Shown here: piece by piece, positions 1 through 10,204 of the stretch
How positions within the stretch are numbered: the stretch's first letter is position 1
Layout: every line of letters starts with the position of its first letter
Assembly (NCBI GenBank): GCA_900469615.1
Contig: UBYA01000008.1
Coordinates: 124,001-188,000 of the forward strand
DNA length: 64,000 nucleotides
Source of the DNA: Hyphomicrobiales bacterium
GTDB taxonomy: Bacteria; Pseudomonadota; Alphaproteobacteria; Rhizobiales; Rhizobiaceae
Reading direction: 5' to 3'
Made by a program: the position numbers and the translations under genes
The notes under the pieces: model-generated
The model's database searches: none
The model's input: the letters and a program-made list of their open reading frames with translations, nothing else
What the model was told of the DNA's origin: nothing

Positions 1-1
1 A

Positions 2-817
2 GTCAGCAATCTGGAACGTCAGCTTGGCGTCCGCCTGCTGCAGCGCTCCACCCGCAGCATCCGGCTGACGGAGGAGGGGCGGCTTTTTCACGAACATTGC
101 CGGCGCGTGCTCGACGATCTCGACGACGCACAGGCCTCTCTTGCGCATGCGGTCGCGGTGCCGCGCGGGCGGCTGCGCGTCAGCGTGCCCATTGTCAGCT
201 ATCATTTCCTGCTGCCGGTGGTGCCGGAATTCCTGGCCCGCTATCCGGATGTCGAACTCGATATCGATTTCAACGACCGCATCGTCGACATGATCGAGGA
301 GGGGGTCGATGTCGCGATCCGCAGCGGCGACCTGCCGGATTCACGGCTGATATCGCGCACGCTGCGTCCGTTCCAGATGCTGCTCTGCGCCGCGCCAAGC
401 TATATCGAGCAGTTCGGCCTGCCCGATTGCCCGCGTGCGCTCAACGAGCATCATGCCGTCAGATTTCGGTTTCCCAACAGCGGCAAGCTGCAGGATTGGC
501 CGCTGACCATGCCGGAGGCCGAACCGGACCTGCGCATGCGGACGGCTTTTTCCTGTAACAACATGGAGGCTGTTCGCGGCGCGACGGTCGCCGGCCTCGG
601 TATCGGCTGCATGCCGGATTTCCTCGTGCGCAGCACGCTTGCGGAGGGAAGGCTGAGAACCGTTCTCGACGATTTCATCGACGAGCCGGGCCATTTCCAT
701 CTGCTCTGGCCGTCCAATCGCCACATGTCGCCCAAGGTCCGCGTATTTGTCGATTTCCTGAGCGAGCGGCTCTTTGCAAAGAGCTGCGAAGTTTTACCGG
801 GCGCAACCGCCATTTAA
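2..817 (+). CDS. LysR-family transcriptional regulator, 5' end outside window
   Basis: The reading frame is open from base 2, so the start codon and most of the N-terminal helix-turn-helix lie before the window. The visible 271 residues begin in the last part of the winged helix (NLERQLGVRLLQRSTRSIRLTEEG, split here by eye as the usual LysR wing) and continue into a periplasmic-binding-like effector domain (RLRVSVPIVSYHFLLPVVPEF, then DVAIRSGDLPDS). That pattern is the CrgA/AaeR-like branch of LysR proteins. The effector cannot be read from the sequence. The gene converges on cysN and is separated from it by a hairpin terminator, so it is unlikely to belong to the sulfur genes. Confidence 0.9.
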   Translation, partial: VSNLERQLGVRLLQRSTRSIRLTEEGRLFHEHCRRVLDDLDDAQASLAHAVAVPRGRLRVSVPIVSYHFLLPVVPEFLARYPDVELDIDFNDRIVDMIEEGVDVAIRSGDLPDSRLISRTLRPFQMLLCAAPSYIEQFGLPDCPRALNEHHAVRFRFPNSGKLQDWPLTMPEAEPDLRMRTAFSCNNMEAVRGATVAGLGIGCMPDFLVRSTLAEGRLRTVLDDFIDEPGHFHLLWPSNRHMSPKVRVFVDFLSERLFAKSCEVLPGATAI

Positions 818-935
818 GCAAGAGAGCCGGTGCCCGGCCTGCGGCGAGGGTGGCGCACAGCCGGAATAGTTCAAATTGCCTTCGGCAATCAGGCCGAACG
901 GCACTCGTCTTGACGCAGCAATCAGCAAACAGAAG

Positions 936-967
936 AGAAGGCGGCTGAGCCGTGGCCGCCGCCTTCT
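936..967. terminator. Bidirectional hairpin terminator between LysR gene and cysN
   Basis: Perfect 10-bp arms AGAAGGCGGC (936-945) and GCCGCCTTCT (958-967) enclose a 12-base loop, followed by TCTTC on the + strand. It lies in the gap between two convergent genes, where it can serve either transcript. Confidence 0.65.
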
Positions 968-992
968 TCTTCAGAGTCAGATGTAAAAGCGA

Positions 993-2483
993 TCAGATGT
1001 CGCTCGCCGCATTCGCCCAGATTTCCGCGGCCTGTGCGGCCGTCACCCGTCGCACATCCGTCTCGTCGCGGCGGCTGGCGAAGAGCTCGCTGGCCATGAT
1101 CTGCTCGGCAAGATCGGCCGGCAGGGACAGGAGAACACGCTGGCCATCCTTGTGGATACCGCCGACATCGGTGCGCTTGCCGGTGATCATGCCGCCGGCA
1201 ACCGTATTGTTGCTCTCGGGGTCGATCAGGATGAAGGAGCCGGTCGAACGGTTCTGCTCATAAGGGTCGAAGATGGCGCTCTCATCGAAGGTCAGGCGAA
1301 CCTTGCCGATGGCGTTCATCCAGAGCGCTTGCGCCGGTGCCCAGGCGCCTGTCTTCAGCTCAAGCTGGGCTATCGGCTGCACCTGCACGCGCTGGCGGCG
1401 GCTGCCGCTCTTCAGCCAGTAGCGCTTGCCGGGTTCGATGCCTTCCGGCTGCAGCGCCACGATCTGGGCATCGAAGGTGAGGCCCGTCTGCGGCTGGCTG
1501 TCGATGGCGACGATCATGTCGCCGCGCGACACGTCCACCTGGCGATCGAGAACGAGCGTGATCGCATCTCCTGCGACCGCCGCGTTGCGTACGAGATCAA
1601 AGGTGACGATCTTCGAGACATTGGCGACCATGCCGGACGGCAGGATCATGACACTGTCTCCCGGCTTCACCGAGCCGCCCGCAACCGTGCCCTGATAGCC
1701 GCGAAAGCTTTCGCCGGGGCGGGAGACACGCTGCACCGAGAGACGGAAGCCAACAGTCTGCGCCGAGCGCACGGTCGCCAGCTCCAGCGTCTCGACCAGC
1801 GTCGGGCCATTGTACCAGGGCATGGCGGCCTGCCCGGAATAGACGACATTTTCGCCCTTCAGAGCCGACATCGGGATGGCCGTGATCTGCTTGACGCCGA
1901 GCGACAGCGCGAATTCGCGGAATTCGTTGGAAATCTTCTCGAAACCGGCGCGATCGTAATTCGTCAGGTCGATCTTGTTGACGGCCAGCACGAACTGCTT
2001 GATGCCGAGCAGCGAGGCGATCGTCGCGTGCCGCCGGGTCTGTTCGAGAATGCCCATGCGCGCATCGACCAAAAGCACGGCGAGATCGGCGGTCGACGCG
2101 CCGGTTGCCATGTTGCGGGTGTACTGCTCATGGCCGGGCGTGTCGGCGACGATGAAGGAGCGCTTGTCGGTCGAGAAATAGCGATAGGCGACATCGATGG
2201 TGATGCCCTGCTCGCGCTCGGCCTGCAGGCCGTCGAGCAGCAGTGCGAAGTCGGGAAGGCCGAGATCGTTCTGCTTGCCGGTGGAGTCGCGCTGCAATGT
2301 GGCGGCCTGGTCTTCCTTGACGGCCTTGGTATCCCAGAGAAGTCGGCCGATCAGCGTCGACTTGCCGTCGTCGACACTGCCGCAGGTGATCAGGCGAAGC
2401 GGGCGCGAGTCGCGAAGAGCCCTGGCCGGTTCGGCAGCAGGCCCAGCCGTGGGCACTGCGACGACGTTTGCGTTTACGGTCAT
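993..2483 (-). CDS. cysN: Sulfate adenylyltransferase GTPase subunit CysN
   Basis: With CysD it forms ATP sulfurylase, which makes APS from sulfate and ATP with the help of GTP hydrolysis. The 496-residue protein has a translation-factor-type GTPase domain: P-loop G35-SVDDGKS-42, DTPGHEQ at 114-120 and NKID at 169-172. Beta-barrel domains follow and end near ATNTVAGGMI-like sequence. The APS kinase (CysC) domain found fused in NodQ-type proteins is absent, so this is the housekeeping form. The start MTVNANV at 2483 leaves one base after the cysD stop; a longer frame upstream only overlaps cysD. It is the last gene of cysH-cysD-cysN. Confidence 0.96.
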   Translation of the reverse strand: MTVNANVVAVPTAGPAAEPARALRDSRPLRLITCGSVDDGKSTLIGRLLWDTKAVKEDQAATLQRDSTGKQNDLGLPDFALLLDGLQAEREQGITIDVAYRYFSTDKRSFIVADTPGHEQYTRNMATGASTADLAVLLVDARMGILEQTRRHATIASLLGIKQFVLAVNKIDLTNYDRAGFEKISNEFREFALSLGVKQITAIPMSALKGENVVYSGQAAMPWYNGPTLVETLELATVRSAQTVGFRLSVQRVSRPGESFRGYQGTVAGGSVKPGDSVMILPSGMVANVSKIVTFDLVRNAAVAGDAITLVLDRQVDVSRGDMIVAIDSQPQTGLTFDAQIVALQPEGIEPGKRYWLKSGSRRQRVQVQPIAQLELKTGAWAPAQALWMNAIGKVRLTFDESAIFDPYEQNRSTGSFILIDPESNNTVAGGMITGKRTDVGGIHKDGQRVLLSLPADLAEQIMASELFASRRDETDVRRVTAAQAAEIWANAASDI

Positions 2484-2484
2484 C

Positions 2485-3438
2485 TCAGAAATATCCTTCG
2501 CGCTTCTTCTTTTCCATGGAGCCGGACTGGTCGCGGTCAATCGCGCGGCCCTGGCGTTCGGAAACCGTGGCGATTTCCAGCTCTGCAATAATGTCTTCCA
2601 GCGTCGTCGCCGTCGAACGGATCGCACCCGTCAGCGGGAAGCAGCCGAGCGTGCGGAAGCGGATGAGTTCCTCGCGCTTGGTCTCGCCCGGCAGCAGTTC
2701 CAGCCGCGGGTCGGCGGCCATGATCATCATGCCGTCACGCTCGACGATCGGGCGCCTTGCCGCGAAATAGAGTGGCACGATCGGGATGTCTTCGGCCTGG
2801 ATGTAGCGCCAGATATCCACTTCGGTCCAGTTGGAGAGCGGGAAGACGCGCACGCTCTCGCCCTTGCGGATCTGGCCGTTATAGACGTTCCAGAGTTCCG
2901 GGCGCTGGTTGCGCGGGTCCCAGCGATGGTCCGGCGTGCGGAAGGAATAGATGCGTTCCTTGGCGCGCGAGGCTTCCTCGTCGCGGCGGGCGCCGCCGAA
3001 AGCGGCATCGAACTGGCCGGCATCGAGCGCCTGACGCAGCGCCTCGGTCTTCATGATGTCGGTGTAGCGGGCCGAGCCATGGGTGAAGGGCGTGATGTTC
3101 TCAGCCTTGCCGCGCGGATTGATGTGCTCGATCAGATCGAGATCGTACTTTTTCACGATCTCGTTGCGGAAGGTGATCATCTCGGCGAATTTCCAGCCGG
3201 TGTTCACATGCAGCAGCGGGAAGGGGACACGGCCGGGGTAAAAGGCCTTGCGCGCCAGATGCAGCAGCACCGACGAGTCCTTGCCGATCGAATAGAGCAT
3301 GACGGGACGCTCGAATTCGGCCGCAACCTCGCGGAAGATATGGATCGCTTCGTTTTCCAGCGCTTTCAGATGCGGATCGAGCGGCGGCTTGACGCTTTGC
3401 GGATTGGAAATTTCCGTATCCGTACGGCTATCGGGCAT
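2485..3438 (-). CDS. cysD: Sulfate adenylyltransferase subunit CysD
   Basis: This is the catalytic adenylyltransferase subunit of ATP sulfurylase (317 residues, usual CysD length). It has the modified PP-loop SIGKDSS at residues 50-56 and the conserved [25 protein letters not shown] and FPLSNWTE segments. The start MPDSRTD at 3438 was preferred to an in-frame extension reaching 3567, because the extension overlaps the end of cysH and has no CysD similarity. It follows cysH after 125 bases and abuts cysN, consistent with one transcript. Confidence 0.96.
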   Translation of the reverse strand: MPDSRTDTEISNPQSVKPPLDPHLKALENEAIHIFREVAAEFERPVMLYSIGKDSSVLLHLARKAFYPGRVPFPLLHVNTGWKFAEMITFRNEIVKKYDLDLIEHINPRGKAENITPFTHGSARYTDIMKTEALRQALDAGQFDAAFGGARRDEEASRAKERIYSFRTPDHRWDPRNQRPELWNVYNGQIRKGESVRVFPLSNWTEVDIWRYIQAEDIPIVPLYFAARRPIVERDGMMIMAADPRLELLPGETKREELIRFRTLGCFPLTGAIRSTATTLEDIIAELEIATVSERQGRAIDRDQSGSMEKKKREGYF

Positions 3439-3563
3439 TGATGACTCCAGAACTTTCAAATGTCCGGCTAGAGCTTGGCCGGAAAGAATGGATGCGTTGG
3501 CTCCCGGTTGATCGGCGGCGTGCGGGACGCGCTTCTGATCGGTGCCGGGAACCGGCGGGTGTT

Positions 3564-4301
3564 TCATTGGGCTGCTGCGGCGCCTTCTTCATGGACATGC
3601 AGGCCGCATTCGCGCTTTTCGTCATTTTCCCACCACCAGCGGCCGGCACGTTCCGGCTCGCCCGGCTTGATGGCCCGGGTACACGGTTCACAGCCGATCG
3701 AAGGATAGCCGCGCGCATGCAGCGGGTTCACCGGAACGCTGTTGTCGGCGACGTAGGCGCGGATGACATCGATGTCCCAATCGGCCAGCGGGTTGATCTT
3801 GATCAGGTTGCGCTCCGGATCGAACTCGGCGAAGGGCGTATCCGCGCGGTTGGCGGATTGGCCCCGCCGCAGGCCGGTGATCCAGATGCTGGCACCCGAA
3901 AGCGCGCGCGCAAGCGGCTTGAGCTTGCGCACGCCACAACAGGCATGCCTAGCTTCTATGCTTTCATAGAATCCGTTCAGACCGTATTTTTCCGCGTATG
4001 CGTCGATATCGGTCTGTTCCGGCTCGTAGCTGACGATGCGGATGTCGTACTGGCTTTCTGTTTCGTCGATCAGGGCGAGCGTTTCGGGGAAAAGGCGTCC
4101 GGTCTGCAGGGTCGCGACTTCGATGGGCAGGCGATGATTGCCGATCTCTGCCGTGATCACCTGATCTTCTATTCCAAGGGAAGTCGTGAACACGGCCCGG
4201 CCGCCAAGGCCGGCGACGAGCGACAGACGGCCCGCAAGATCGAGCGAGGCGAGCTGGCTGTTGAGCGTCGCGGCGTCTTCAATAAGGGTGATGGCAGTCA
4301 T
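3564..4301 (-). CDS. cysH: APS reductase (4Fe-4S type CysH)
   Basis: This enzyme reduces adenylyl-sulfate to sulfite in the cytoplasm. Of its 245 residues, Cys121-Cys122 and Cys204/Cys207 (HACCGVRK and GCEPCTR) give the CC...CxxC pattern that binds a [4Fe-4S] cluster, and the C-terminal ECGLH carries the catalytic Cys232. By established knowledge this pattern marks APS-dependent enzymes rather than PAPS reductases, which lack the cluster. That agrees with the missing APS kinase domain in the neighbouring CysN. It is first in the cysHDN cluster and divergent from an Rrf2 regulator. Confidence 0.95.
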   Translation of the reverse strand: MTAITLIEDAATLNSQLASLDLAGRLSLVAGLGGRAVFTTSLGIEDQVITAEIGNHRLPIEVATLQTGRLFPETLALIDETESQYDIRIVSYEPEQTDIDAYAEKYGLNGFYESIEARHACCGVRKLKPLARALSGASIWITGLRRGQSANRADTPFAEFDPERNLIKINPLADWDIDVIRAYVADNSVPVNPLHARGYPSIGCEPCTRAIKPGEPERAGRWWWENDEKRECGLHVHEEGAAAAQ

Positions 4302-4790
4302 GGGGGATCCTGTCCTGATAGTGCGCGGAGTATCGCAGTTCGCAGGGATGGCGGACAGAAAAATAGATTTCGAAAGGAAGCGGATGGAGAGTAAATATCT
4401 CCATGAAGCGGCGCCGATAAGGAAAAGCGACCGCCTCGGCTGTTAACCAAGGCATTTCGCCACCGCAGGCGGCTCTTCGGAAGCGCTTGATATGGCTGGC
4501 CATGCTTAAGCGCTTGCTTTAATGTCTATAGAAATAGTAGAGTTACACATAGCTTGTCAAATGGAAATCGGAAGTGATGGTCAAAATGATGCGTGTGCGC
4601 GGATTTTGGGCTAAACTACCGGCATAAAGGCAAAGAACGAAAACAAGTCTGGGTTGCCAGCGTTTTCCAACGTTGCGCGATTGGTGTGACCACTCTCGAA
4701 TCGGTCGGGGACGAAGGCCGAGGAATTCTGAAACGATCCGGCTGAATCGTTTGGCCGAGCGTATCGCATGTGTGTGTGAAGCGGTTCGAA
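4302..4790. other. 489-bp divergent regulatory region cysH / Rrf2 regulator
   Basis: No credible gene was seen. It holds a candidate cysH promoter and operator (4526-4560). Near the Rrf2 start there is an inverted repeat AAACGAT (4731-4737) / ATCGTTT (4746-4752) that could form a small hairpin in the leader. The stretch around 4500-4630 is visibly richer in A and T than the flanking genes. Confidence 0.6.
4526..4560 (-). promoter_or_regulatory. Candidate cysH promoter with overlapping palindromic operator
   Basis: Read on the minus strand, TTGACA (4560-4555) is followed after 17 bases by CTATTT (4537-4532), a good match to alphaproteobacterial -35/-10 elements. The -10 lies inside the inverted repeat CTAT-AGAA-ATAG (4526-4537), which is followed by TAG. 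A dyad over the -10 in front of cysH and opposite an Rrf2 gene is a plausible repressor site. The assignment to Rrf2 is inference. Confidence 0.5.
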
Positions 4791-5237
4791 ATGATTACTC
4801 AGAAAGCAAAATATGCGCTGCGGGCGCTATCGGCACTGGCCCAATCAGCGACAGGCGAGCCGATGATGATTTCCGATATCGCGGCGCAACAGAACATTCC
4901 GAAGAAATTCCTGGAACAGATCCTCCTCGACCTGAAGCATCAGGGCATCGTGATCAGCCGCCGCGGAAAGCAGGGCGGCTATCTCCTGCGCAAACCGGCC
5001 AATGAGATCACCTTCGGCGAAATCCTGCGCGTCATCGACGGCCCGCTGGCGCCGCTGCCGTGTCTGTCTCTCACCGCCTATCGTCGTTGCGACGATTGTG
5101 ACGGTGAGCAGACCTGCGAAATCCGCCATGTCTTTGCCCGGGTAGCGGATGCGACCCGCAAGGTCCTCTTCTCGACGACGATTGCCGATGCGATCGCCCG
5201 GCCGGAAGGCGCCGAAGTCACCAGGCTCCTGGCATAG
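4791..5237 (+). CDS. Rrf2-family transcriptional regulator
   Basis: The 148-residue protein starts MITQKAKYALRAL and has the Rrf2 winged helix (AAQQNIPKKFLEQILLDL, then RRGKQGGYLLRKPA). The C-terminal part has four cysteines, Cys91, Cys100, Cys103 and Cys109, in the region where IscR and NsrR bind an Fe-S cluster. It could therefore sense Fe-S or cysteine status, but the spacing differs from IscR and no ligand is proven. An in-frame ATG at 4770 would add seven residues that do not resemble the family, so 4791 was chosen although its ribosome binding site is weak. Divergence from cysH suggests it controls sulfate assimilation, as CymR-type Rrf2 proteins do. Confidence 0.85.
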   Translation: MITQKAKYALRALSALAQSATGEPMMISDIAAQQNIPKKFLEQILLDLKHQGIVISRRGKQGGYLLRKPANEITFGEILRVIDGPLAPLPCLSLTAYRRCDDCDGEQTCEIRHVFARVADATRKVLFSTTIADAIARPEGAEVTRLLA

Positions 5238-5306
5238 GGCCGCTTCGAAAGTCGCGGACGCGGCATTTCTGACGCAATTCCGTACTTACGGAATTGCCCT
5301 GCCTTC

Positions 5307-5362
5307 TTGCTTTGCAGCGATTGCGGACGGAAAGGCGCTGCCGCTCTGTGGGGATTGCTCCA
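5307..5362 (+). repeat. Degenerate copy of the dispersed CTAG-ended intergenic repeat
   Basis: The core CGATTGCGGACGGAAAGGCG, followed by a GGATTGCTCC end, aligns with the clear copies at 12614 and 54834. The terminal CTAG is lost (CCAAT) and the 5' half is not recognisable. Confidence 0.5.
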
Positions 5363-5386
5363 ATCGGTTCGGCTGCGCTTTGGCGC

Positions 5387-6802
5387 TCAGCCGGCGGCGT
5401 GCTCCTCGCCGCCTTCTTTCTCCATGGCTCGCCGGGCGCGGATCGCCGCGGCAATGAAGACGCGGGAAAGCCCGTGATACAGGGGCTCGCGCGACAGCAG
5501 CCGGGAGGTCACGTAGCCGATCATCGATACCGCCATGATCGGGATGACGGCCTGGTGGTCGCCTGTCATTTCCAGGATGATGACGAAGGCGGTCATCGGC
5601 GCCTGGACCACGCCGGCGAAATAGCCGGCCATGCCGAGGATTGCCGCAAGTGCCACGCCGCCGCCGACAAGCGTCCCGACCGTGCTGCCGAAGCCGGCGC
5701 CGACGGCGAGCGATGGTGCGAAGATGCCGCCGGGAATGCCCGAAATCATCGACAGGAAGCTTGCCAGCAGCTTCTCGATGAAGAACAGCATCGGCAGGGC
5801 GTGGCCTTCCACCGCGCCGCGAGCCTGCTCGTAGCCGGTGCCGAAGGTCTGGCCGCCGGAGAACACGCCGATGGCGGCCACGACGAGGCCGCAGAGACCT
5901 GCCAGGATCAGCATCCTGCCGAGCGGCTGCGGCTGCGCCCAGCGGCGGATGCGGATGCCGGCGTAGAGCGCCAGCCCGCTGAAGGTGGCGCCGAGCGCAC
6001 CGCCGCCGACGCCGCAGATCAGCATGACGACCCAGTCGCGAAACATCGTCGGCGCGACATCGGCCGTGCCGAAATAGTTGTAGCTGCCGGAAAGGCCGAG
6101 GGCGGCAAGGCCGGACAGGATGACGGCCGTCAGCACCAGCCCATTGGCGCGGGACTCATAGGTGCGGCTCATCTCCTCGATGGCAAAGACGATGCCGGCG
6201 AGCGGCGTGTTGAAGGCGGCGGCGATACCGGCGGCGGAACCGGCGAGGATCAGCCCCTTTGCCTGCGCCATGCCGCCGAAGCGGGCGACCGCCAGCATGA
6301 AGGAAGCGCCGACCTGGACCGTCGGTCCCTCGCGGCCGATCGAGGCGCCGCTGAAAAGGCCCAATATGGTCAGCACGATCTTGCCGAAGGCAAGCCGGAG
6401 CGACAGCAGTTTCGTGCGGTCCTCGTCATGATGCAGGTGCCGCGCGGCAATTGCCTGCGGGATGCCGCTCCCTTGCGAATTGGGAAACAGCGTCGCTGCG
6501 AGATAGGCTGACAGCACGAAGCCGAGGGGGGTGAGCAGCAACGGCAGCAGCCACGTCCATTCGCCCGATTGGGTCACGCCTGTAAAGGCACGCTGCGCCA
6601 GATCCGCAGCCTTGGCAAAGCCGACGCTGATCACGCCAATCGCCAGAGCCCCCGTCCAGAACACCAATCTTGGCCGCCAGAGATTGAAAGACCCCCAGAT
6701 CACACGGGAACGGCGGAGTAGCTTGGACTTGCGGTAGATAGGAGGCATATGACTTGTGACCGGCAGATTGGTGGACGGGTATTTCGGACTCTGTTCGAGC
6801 AA
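5387..6802 (-). CDS. CLC-family chloride channel / H+-Cl- exchanger
   Basis: Membrane protein of 471 residues with about ten or more hydrophobic segments. It has all three CLC selectivity motifs: GSGIP at 111-115, GREGP at 156-160 with the gating glutamate E158, and GGIFAPS near 350. A glutamate pair at 209-210 (IEEMS) sits where the internal proton-pathway glutamate of the E. coli exchanger lies, which favours an exchanger over a channel. There is no C-terminal CBS pair. The start could also be the later MPPIYRK (codon at 6748), since the first 18 residues look non-conserved. It stands alone, converging on the Rrf2 gene. Confidence 0.9.
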   Translation of the reverse strand: MLEQSPKYPSTNLPVTSHMPPIYRKSKLLRRSRVIWGSFNLWRPRLVFWTGALAIGVISVGFAKAADLAQRAFTGVTQSGEWTWLLPLLLTPLGFVLSAYLAATLFPNSQGSGIPQAIAARHLHHDEDRTKLLSLRLAFGKIVLTILGLFSGASIGREGPTVQVGASFMLAVARFGGMAQAKGLILAGSAAGIAAAFNTPLAGIVFAIEEMSRTYESRANGLVLTAVILSGLAALGLSGSYNYFGTADVAPTMFRDWVVMLICGVGGGALGATFSGLALYAGIRIRRWAQPQPLGRMLILAGLCGLVVAAIGVFSGGQTFGTGYEQARGAVEGHALPMLFFIEKLLASFLSMISGIPGGIFAPSLAVGAGFGSTVGTLVGGGVALAAILGMAGYFAGVVQAPMTAFVIILEMTGDHQAVIPIMAVSMIGYVTSRLLSREPLYHGLSRVFIAAAIRARRAMEKEGGEEHAAG

Positions 6803-6925
6803 TCTGCTTAAAAACGATGTCTTAAGATAGTCACACTGTCTTACAGAGCTTCACTTTACTGCCCGTCTCATTGCGCCGACCGTGCCGCCACGTCAACCAG
6901 TTAAGGGCGATGAACCGTACCGATC

Positions 6926-8578
6926 CTACCGATCGCTCGTCTCCCATCGCGGGTTGATCCACGGTTCCTGGTTCGAGCGCGCCAGCCTCGGCTTGCCGAG
7001 GATATGGTCGGCCGCCTTTTCGCCTGTCATGATCGAAGGGCCGTTCAGGTTGCCGTAGGTGACGTGCGGGAAGATCGAGCTGTCGGCGACGTGCAGGCCG
7101 TCGACGCCGATGACGCGGGTGTCGGGATCGACGACCGCCATAGGGTCGTCCTTCGCGCCCATCCTGCAGGTGCCGCAGGGGTGATAGGCGCTTTCCAGAT
7201 GCTCGCGCAGGAAAGCGTCGATCTCATCGTCGGTCTGGACGTTTGCGCCCGGCTGGATCTCCGCGCCGCGATAGTCGTCGAAGGCTTTCTGCCCGAAGAT
7301 TTCGCGGGTAAGGCGCACGCAATGGCGGAACTTCTCCCAATCCTCCGGATGGCTCATATAGTTGAAGCGGATCACCGGATCGGCCTTCGGGTCGGAAGAG
7401 CGCAGCGTCACGTTGCCGCGCGATTTCGACAGGTTGTAGCCGACATGCACCTGGAAACCATGGCTCTTGGCAGCCGCCTTGCCGTCATAGCTGATGGCGA
7501 CCGGCAGGAAGTGATACTGGATGTCGGGCTGCTTGACGCCCGGTGCCGAGCGCAGGAAGGCGCAGGCTTCGAACTGGTTGGACGTGCCGAGCCCCTTCTT
7601 GAAGAACAGCCATTGCGCTCCGGCGATGCCCTGCATGTACCAGGGCAGCCAGGAATAGAGCGACACCGGCTTCAGGCTCGTCTGCTGGAAATAGAATTCC
7701 ATGTGGTCCTGCAAGTTGGCGCCGACGCCGGGCCGGTCGACCTTCACCTCGATGCCCATGTCGCGCAGATGCTGACCCGGTCCGATGCCCGAAAGCATCA
7801 GCAGCTTCGGAGAGTTGAACGAGGAGGCGGAGATGATGACCTCGCGGTTCGCCCTGATCACCCCGACCTTGCCGTCGCGCTCGACCTCGACGCCGGTTGC
7901 GCGGCCGTTTTCGATCATGACCTTGCGGGCGAAGCAGCGGATGAGTTTCACGTTCGGCCGTTTCAGGGCCGGCTTGAGATAGGCCGTCGCCGCAGACCAG
8001 CGCCGGCCCATCCAGGTCGTCTGCTCCATCAGGCCGAAACCTTCCTGCTTCCTGCCGTTATAATCCTCCGTTGCCTCGAAGCCCGCCTGCTTGCCGGCTT
8101 CGATGAAGGCATGAAAGAGCGGGTTGCGGGCGTCGCCACGGCGCACATGCAGCGGGCCATCGGTGCCGCGCCAGCCCTCTTCGCCGCCATGCGAATGCTC
8201 CATCCGTTTGAAATAGGGCAGCACGTCGGCATAGGCCCAGCCTTGCGCGCCGAGCTCTTCCCAGCGGTTGAAGTCCTCGGCATGGCCGCGCACGTAGACC
8301 ATGCCGTTGATCGATGAGGAACCGCCGATCACCTTGCCGCGCGGCGCGGTGATGCGGCGGTTGTTGAGCTGCGGCTCGGGCTCGGAGAGATAGCCCCAAT
8401 TATAACGGTCCATGCTCATCGGCCAGGCAAGGGCTGCCGGCATCTGGATGAAGGGGCCGAAGTCGCTGCCGCCGAACTCCAGCACGATGACTGAATGCTT
8501 GCCGTCCTCCGACAGGCGGTAGGCCATGGCGGAGCCGGCCGAGCCCGAGCCGACGATGACGAAATCTGCCTGTTCCAT
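6926..8578 (-). CDS. betA: Choline dehydrogenase BetA
   Basis: FAD-dependent GMC-family enzyme that oxidises choline to betaine aldehyde at the inner membrane. The 550-residue protein opens with the FAD-binding GSGSAGSA (residues 10-17), has the GMC signature [14 protein letters not shown], and carries the C-terminal catalytic block HPCGTCRMG. It is the last gene of betI-GST-betB-betA, 162 bases after betB, with a RIME palindrome in the gap. AGGGAG lies seven bases upstream of ATG and supports this start. Confidence 0.96.
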   Translation of the reverse strand: MEQADFVIVGSGSAGSAMAYRLSEDGKHSVIVLEFGGSDFGPFIQMPAALAWPMSMDRYNWGYLSEPEPQLNNRRITAPRGKVIGGSSSINGMVYVRGHAEDFNRWEELGAQGWAYADVLPYFKRMEHSHGGEEGWRGTDGPLHVRRGDARNPLFHAFIEAGKQAGFEATEDYNGRKQEGFGLMEQTTWMGRRWSAATAYLKPALKRPNVKLIRCFARKVMIENGRATGVEVERDGKVGVIRANREVIISASSFNSPKLLMLSGIGPGQHLRDMGIEVKVDRPGVGANLQDHMEFYFQQTSLKPVSLYSWLPWYMQGIAGAQWLFFKKGLGTSNQFEACAFLRSAPGVKQPDIQYHFLPVAISYDGKAAAKSHGFQVHVGYNLSKSRGNVTLRSSDPKADPVIRFNYMSHPEDWEKFRHCVRLTREIFGQKAFDDYRGAEIQPGANVQTDDEIDAFLREHLESAYHPCGTCRMGAKDDPMAVVDPDTRVIGVDGLHVADSSIFPHVTYGNLNGPSIMTGEKAADHILGKPRLARSNQEPWINPRWETSDR

Positions 8579-8602
8579 GTCTATCTCCCTGTGGCCGCCC
8601 CG

Positions 8603-8717
8603 ATCCTTCGAGGCCCACCTTTGGCGGGCACCTCAGGATGAGGCGGGTCATCGTCCGAGTTTGCGGTTGGTCACTCTCGACCTCACCCTGAGGCGCGCTG
8701 CAAGCGGCCTCGAAGGG
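8603..8717. repeat. RIME-type palindrome between betB and betA
   Basis: The left arm begins ATCCTTCGAGGCC (8603-8615) and continues to CCTCAGGATGAGG. The right arm starts CCTCACCCTGAGG (8681-8693) and ends GGCCTCGAAGG (8706-8716). The arms are imperfect inverted copies of each other around a roughly 35-base centre. The size and sequence style match Rhizobium intergenic mosaic elements (RIME). Confidence 0.75.
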
Positions 8718-8740
8718 CGAGGCTGAGCCCCGAGATTGCG

Positions 8741-10204
8741 TCAATAAGGCGCCTGCACCGGCCCCATGCCGACATAGACGGTCTTCAGTTCCGAATAGTG
8801 CTCCAGCGCCGCCAGCGAATTCTCGCGGCCGAAGCCGGATTGCTTGGAGCCGCCGAAGGGGATTTCGACCGGGCAGAGGTTATAGGTGTTGATCCAGAGC
8901 GTGCCGGCCTCGAGCTGGTCGACGACGCGGTGGGCGCGGGTGAGGTCGGCGGTGAAGACGCCGCCGGAGAGACCGAATTCGGTGGCGTTGGCGCGGGCGA
9001 CCACTTCGGCCTCGTCATCGAAATCGAGAACGCACATGACCGGCCCGAAGATCTCCTCGCGGGCGATCGTCATGTCGTCGGTGACGTCGGCAAAGACGGT
9101 CGGCTGGATGTAGTAGCCTTCGCCGGAGACATTGTTCGGGATGCCGCCGCCGGCAACGAGCGTCGCGCCCTCGGCCTTGCCCTTTTCGATATAGGCGAGC
9201 ACCTTTTCGCGCTGCGCCCAGGACACCATCGGACCGATCTGCGTTGCCTCGTCCATCGGGTCGCCGATGAGCATGGCTTCGGTGCGGGCCTTCAGGCGCT
9301 TCAGGAATTCGGACTTGATCTTGCGGCTGACGAAGACACGGGTGCCGTTCGAGCAGACCTGTCCGGTCGAATAGAAGTTGCCGAGCATGGCGCCGCCGAT
9401 GGCGCTGTCGATATCGGCGTCGTCGAAGACGATGAGTGGCGACTTGCCGCCGAGTTCCATGGTGACGTGCTTGAGGTTGCCGGCGGCCGAAGCCGCCACC
9501 TTGCGCCCCGTCGGCACCGAGCCGGTCAGCGATACCTTGGCAACGTCGGGATGATTGATGAGCAGCGGACCGGTTTCGCGGTCGCCCTGGATGACATTGT
9601 AAAGGCCCTTCGGCAGGCCGGCCTCGATGAGGATCTCGGCAATCTTCAGCGCGCCGAGCGGCGTGTTTTCCGAAGGCTTGAACACCATGGCGTTGCCGGC
9701 GACGAGGGCAGGAGCGCCCTTCCAGCAGGCGATCTGCTGCGGATAGTTCCATGCGCCGATGCCGACGCAGACGCCGAGCGGCACGCGCTTGGTATAGGCG
9801 AAATCGCCGCCGAGCGGAATGTAGGAGCCGTTGAGGCCGGCTGCCGCGATGCCGCCGAAGAATTCGAAGCTGTCGGCGCCCGAGGTCGGATCGGCGACGA
9901 TGGTTTCCTGGATCGGCTTGCCGGTGTCCAAGGTCTCCAGCTCGGAAAGCTCGCGGTTACGCTCGCGCATGATATCGGCCGCCCGCTTCAGGATGCGGCC
10001 GCGCGCCGTCGGGCTCATGGCCGCCCATTCCGGCTGCGCCCGCTTGGCCGCGGCGATCGCCTTCTCGACGATATCAGGCGTCGCCGCGTGCAGGCGCGCG
10101 ATTACCTCGCCGGTCGCGGGATAGATGCTTTCGATAACGGTGCCGTCGGTGTCCTCGACATATTCGCCGTCGATGAAATGCGAGGCTTTCGGTTGTGCGC
10201 GCAT
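8741..10204 (-). CDS. betB: Betaine aldehyde dehydrogenase BetB
   Basis: NAD(P)-dependent aldehyde dehydrogenase that makes glycine betaine from betaine aldehyde. The 487-residue protein has Asn153 (AWNYP), Glu250 (TMELGGKSP) and the nucleophile Cys284 ([10 protein letters not shown]), the complete ALDH catalytic set. The start is fixed by a TAATG overlap: the A of the ATG at 10204 is the last base of the upstream GST stop codon, which implies translational coupling. The neighbours betI and betA confirm the pathway. Confidence 0.96.
   Translation of the reverse strand: MRAQPKASHFIDGEYVEDTDGTVIESIYPATGEVIARLHAATPDIVEKAIAAAKRAQPEWAAMSPTARGRILKRAADIMRERNRELSELETLDTGKPIQETIVADPTSGADSFEFFGGIAAAGLNGSYIPLGGDFAYTKRVPLGVCVGIGAWNYPQQIACWKGAPALVAGNAMVFKPSENTPLGALKIAEILIEAGLPKGLYNVIQGDRETGPLLINHPDVAKVSLTGSVPTGRKVAASAAGNLKHVTMELGGKSPLIVFDDADIDSAIGGAMLGNFYSTGQVCSNGTRVFVSRKIKSEFLKRLKARTEAMLIGDPMDEATQIGPMVSWAQREKVLAYIEKGKAEGATLVAGGGIPNNVSGEGYYIQPTVFADVTDDMTIAREEIFGPVMCVLDFDDEAEVVARANATEFGLSGGVFTADLTRAHRVVDQLEAGTLWINTYNLCPVEIPFGGSKQSGFGRENSLAALEHYSELKTVYVGMGPVQAPY

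Noticed and set aside
1152..2591. Long open frame on the + strand opposite cysN
   Set aside because: It mirrors a conserved gene; its low-complexity Arg/Asp/Gly-rich translation has no motif, as is common antisense to GC-rich genes.
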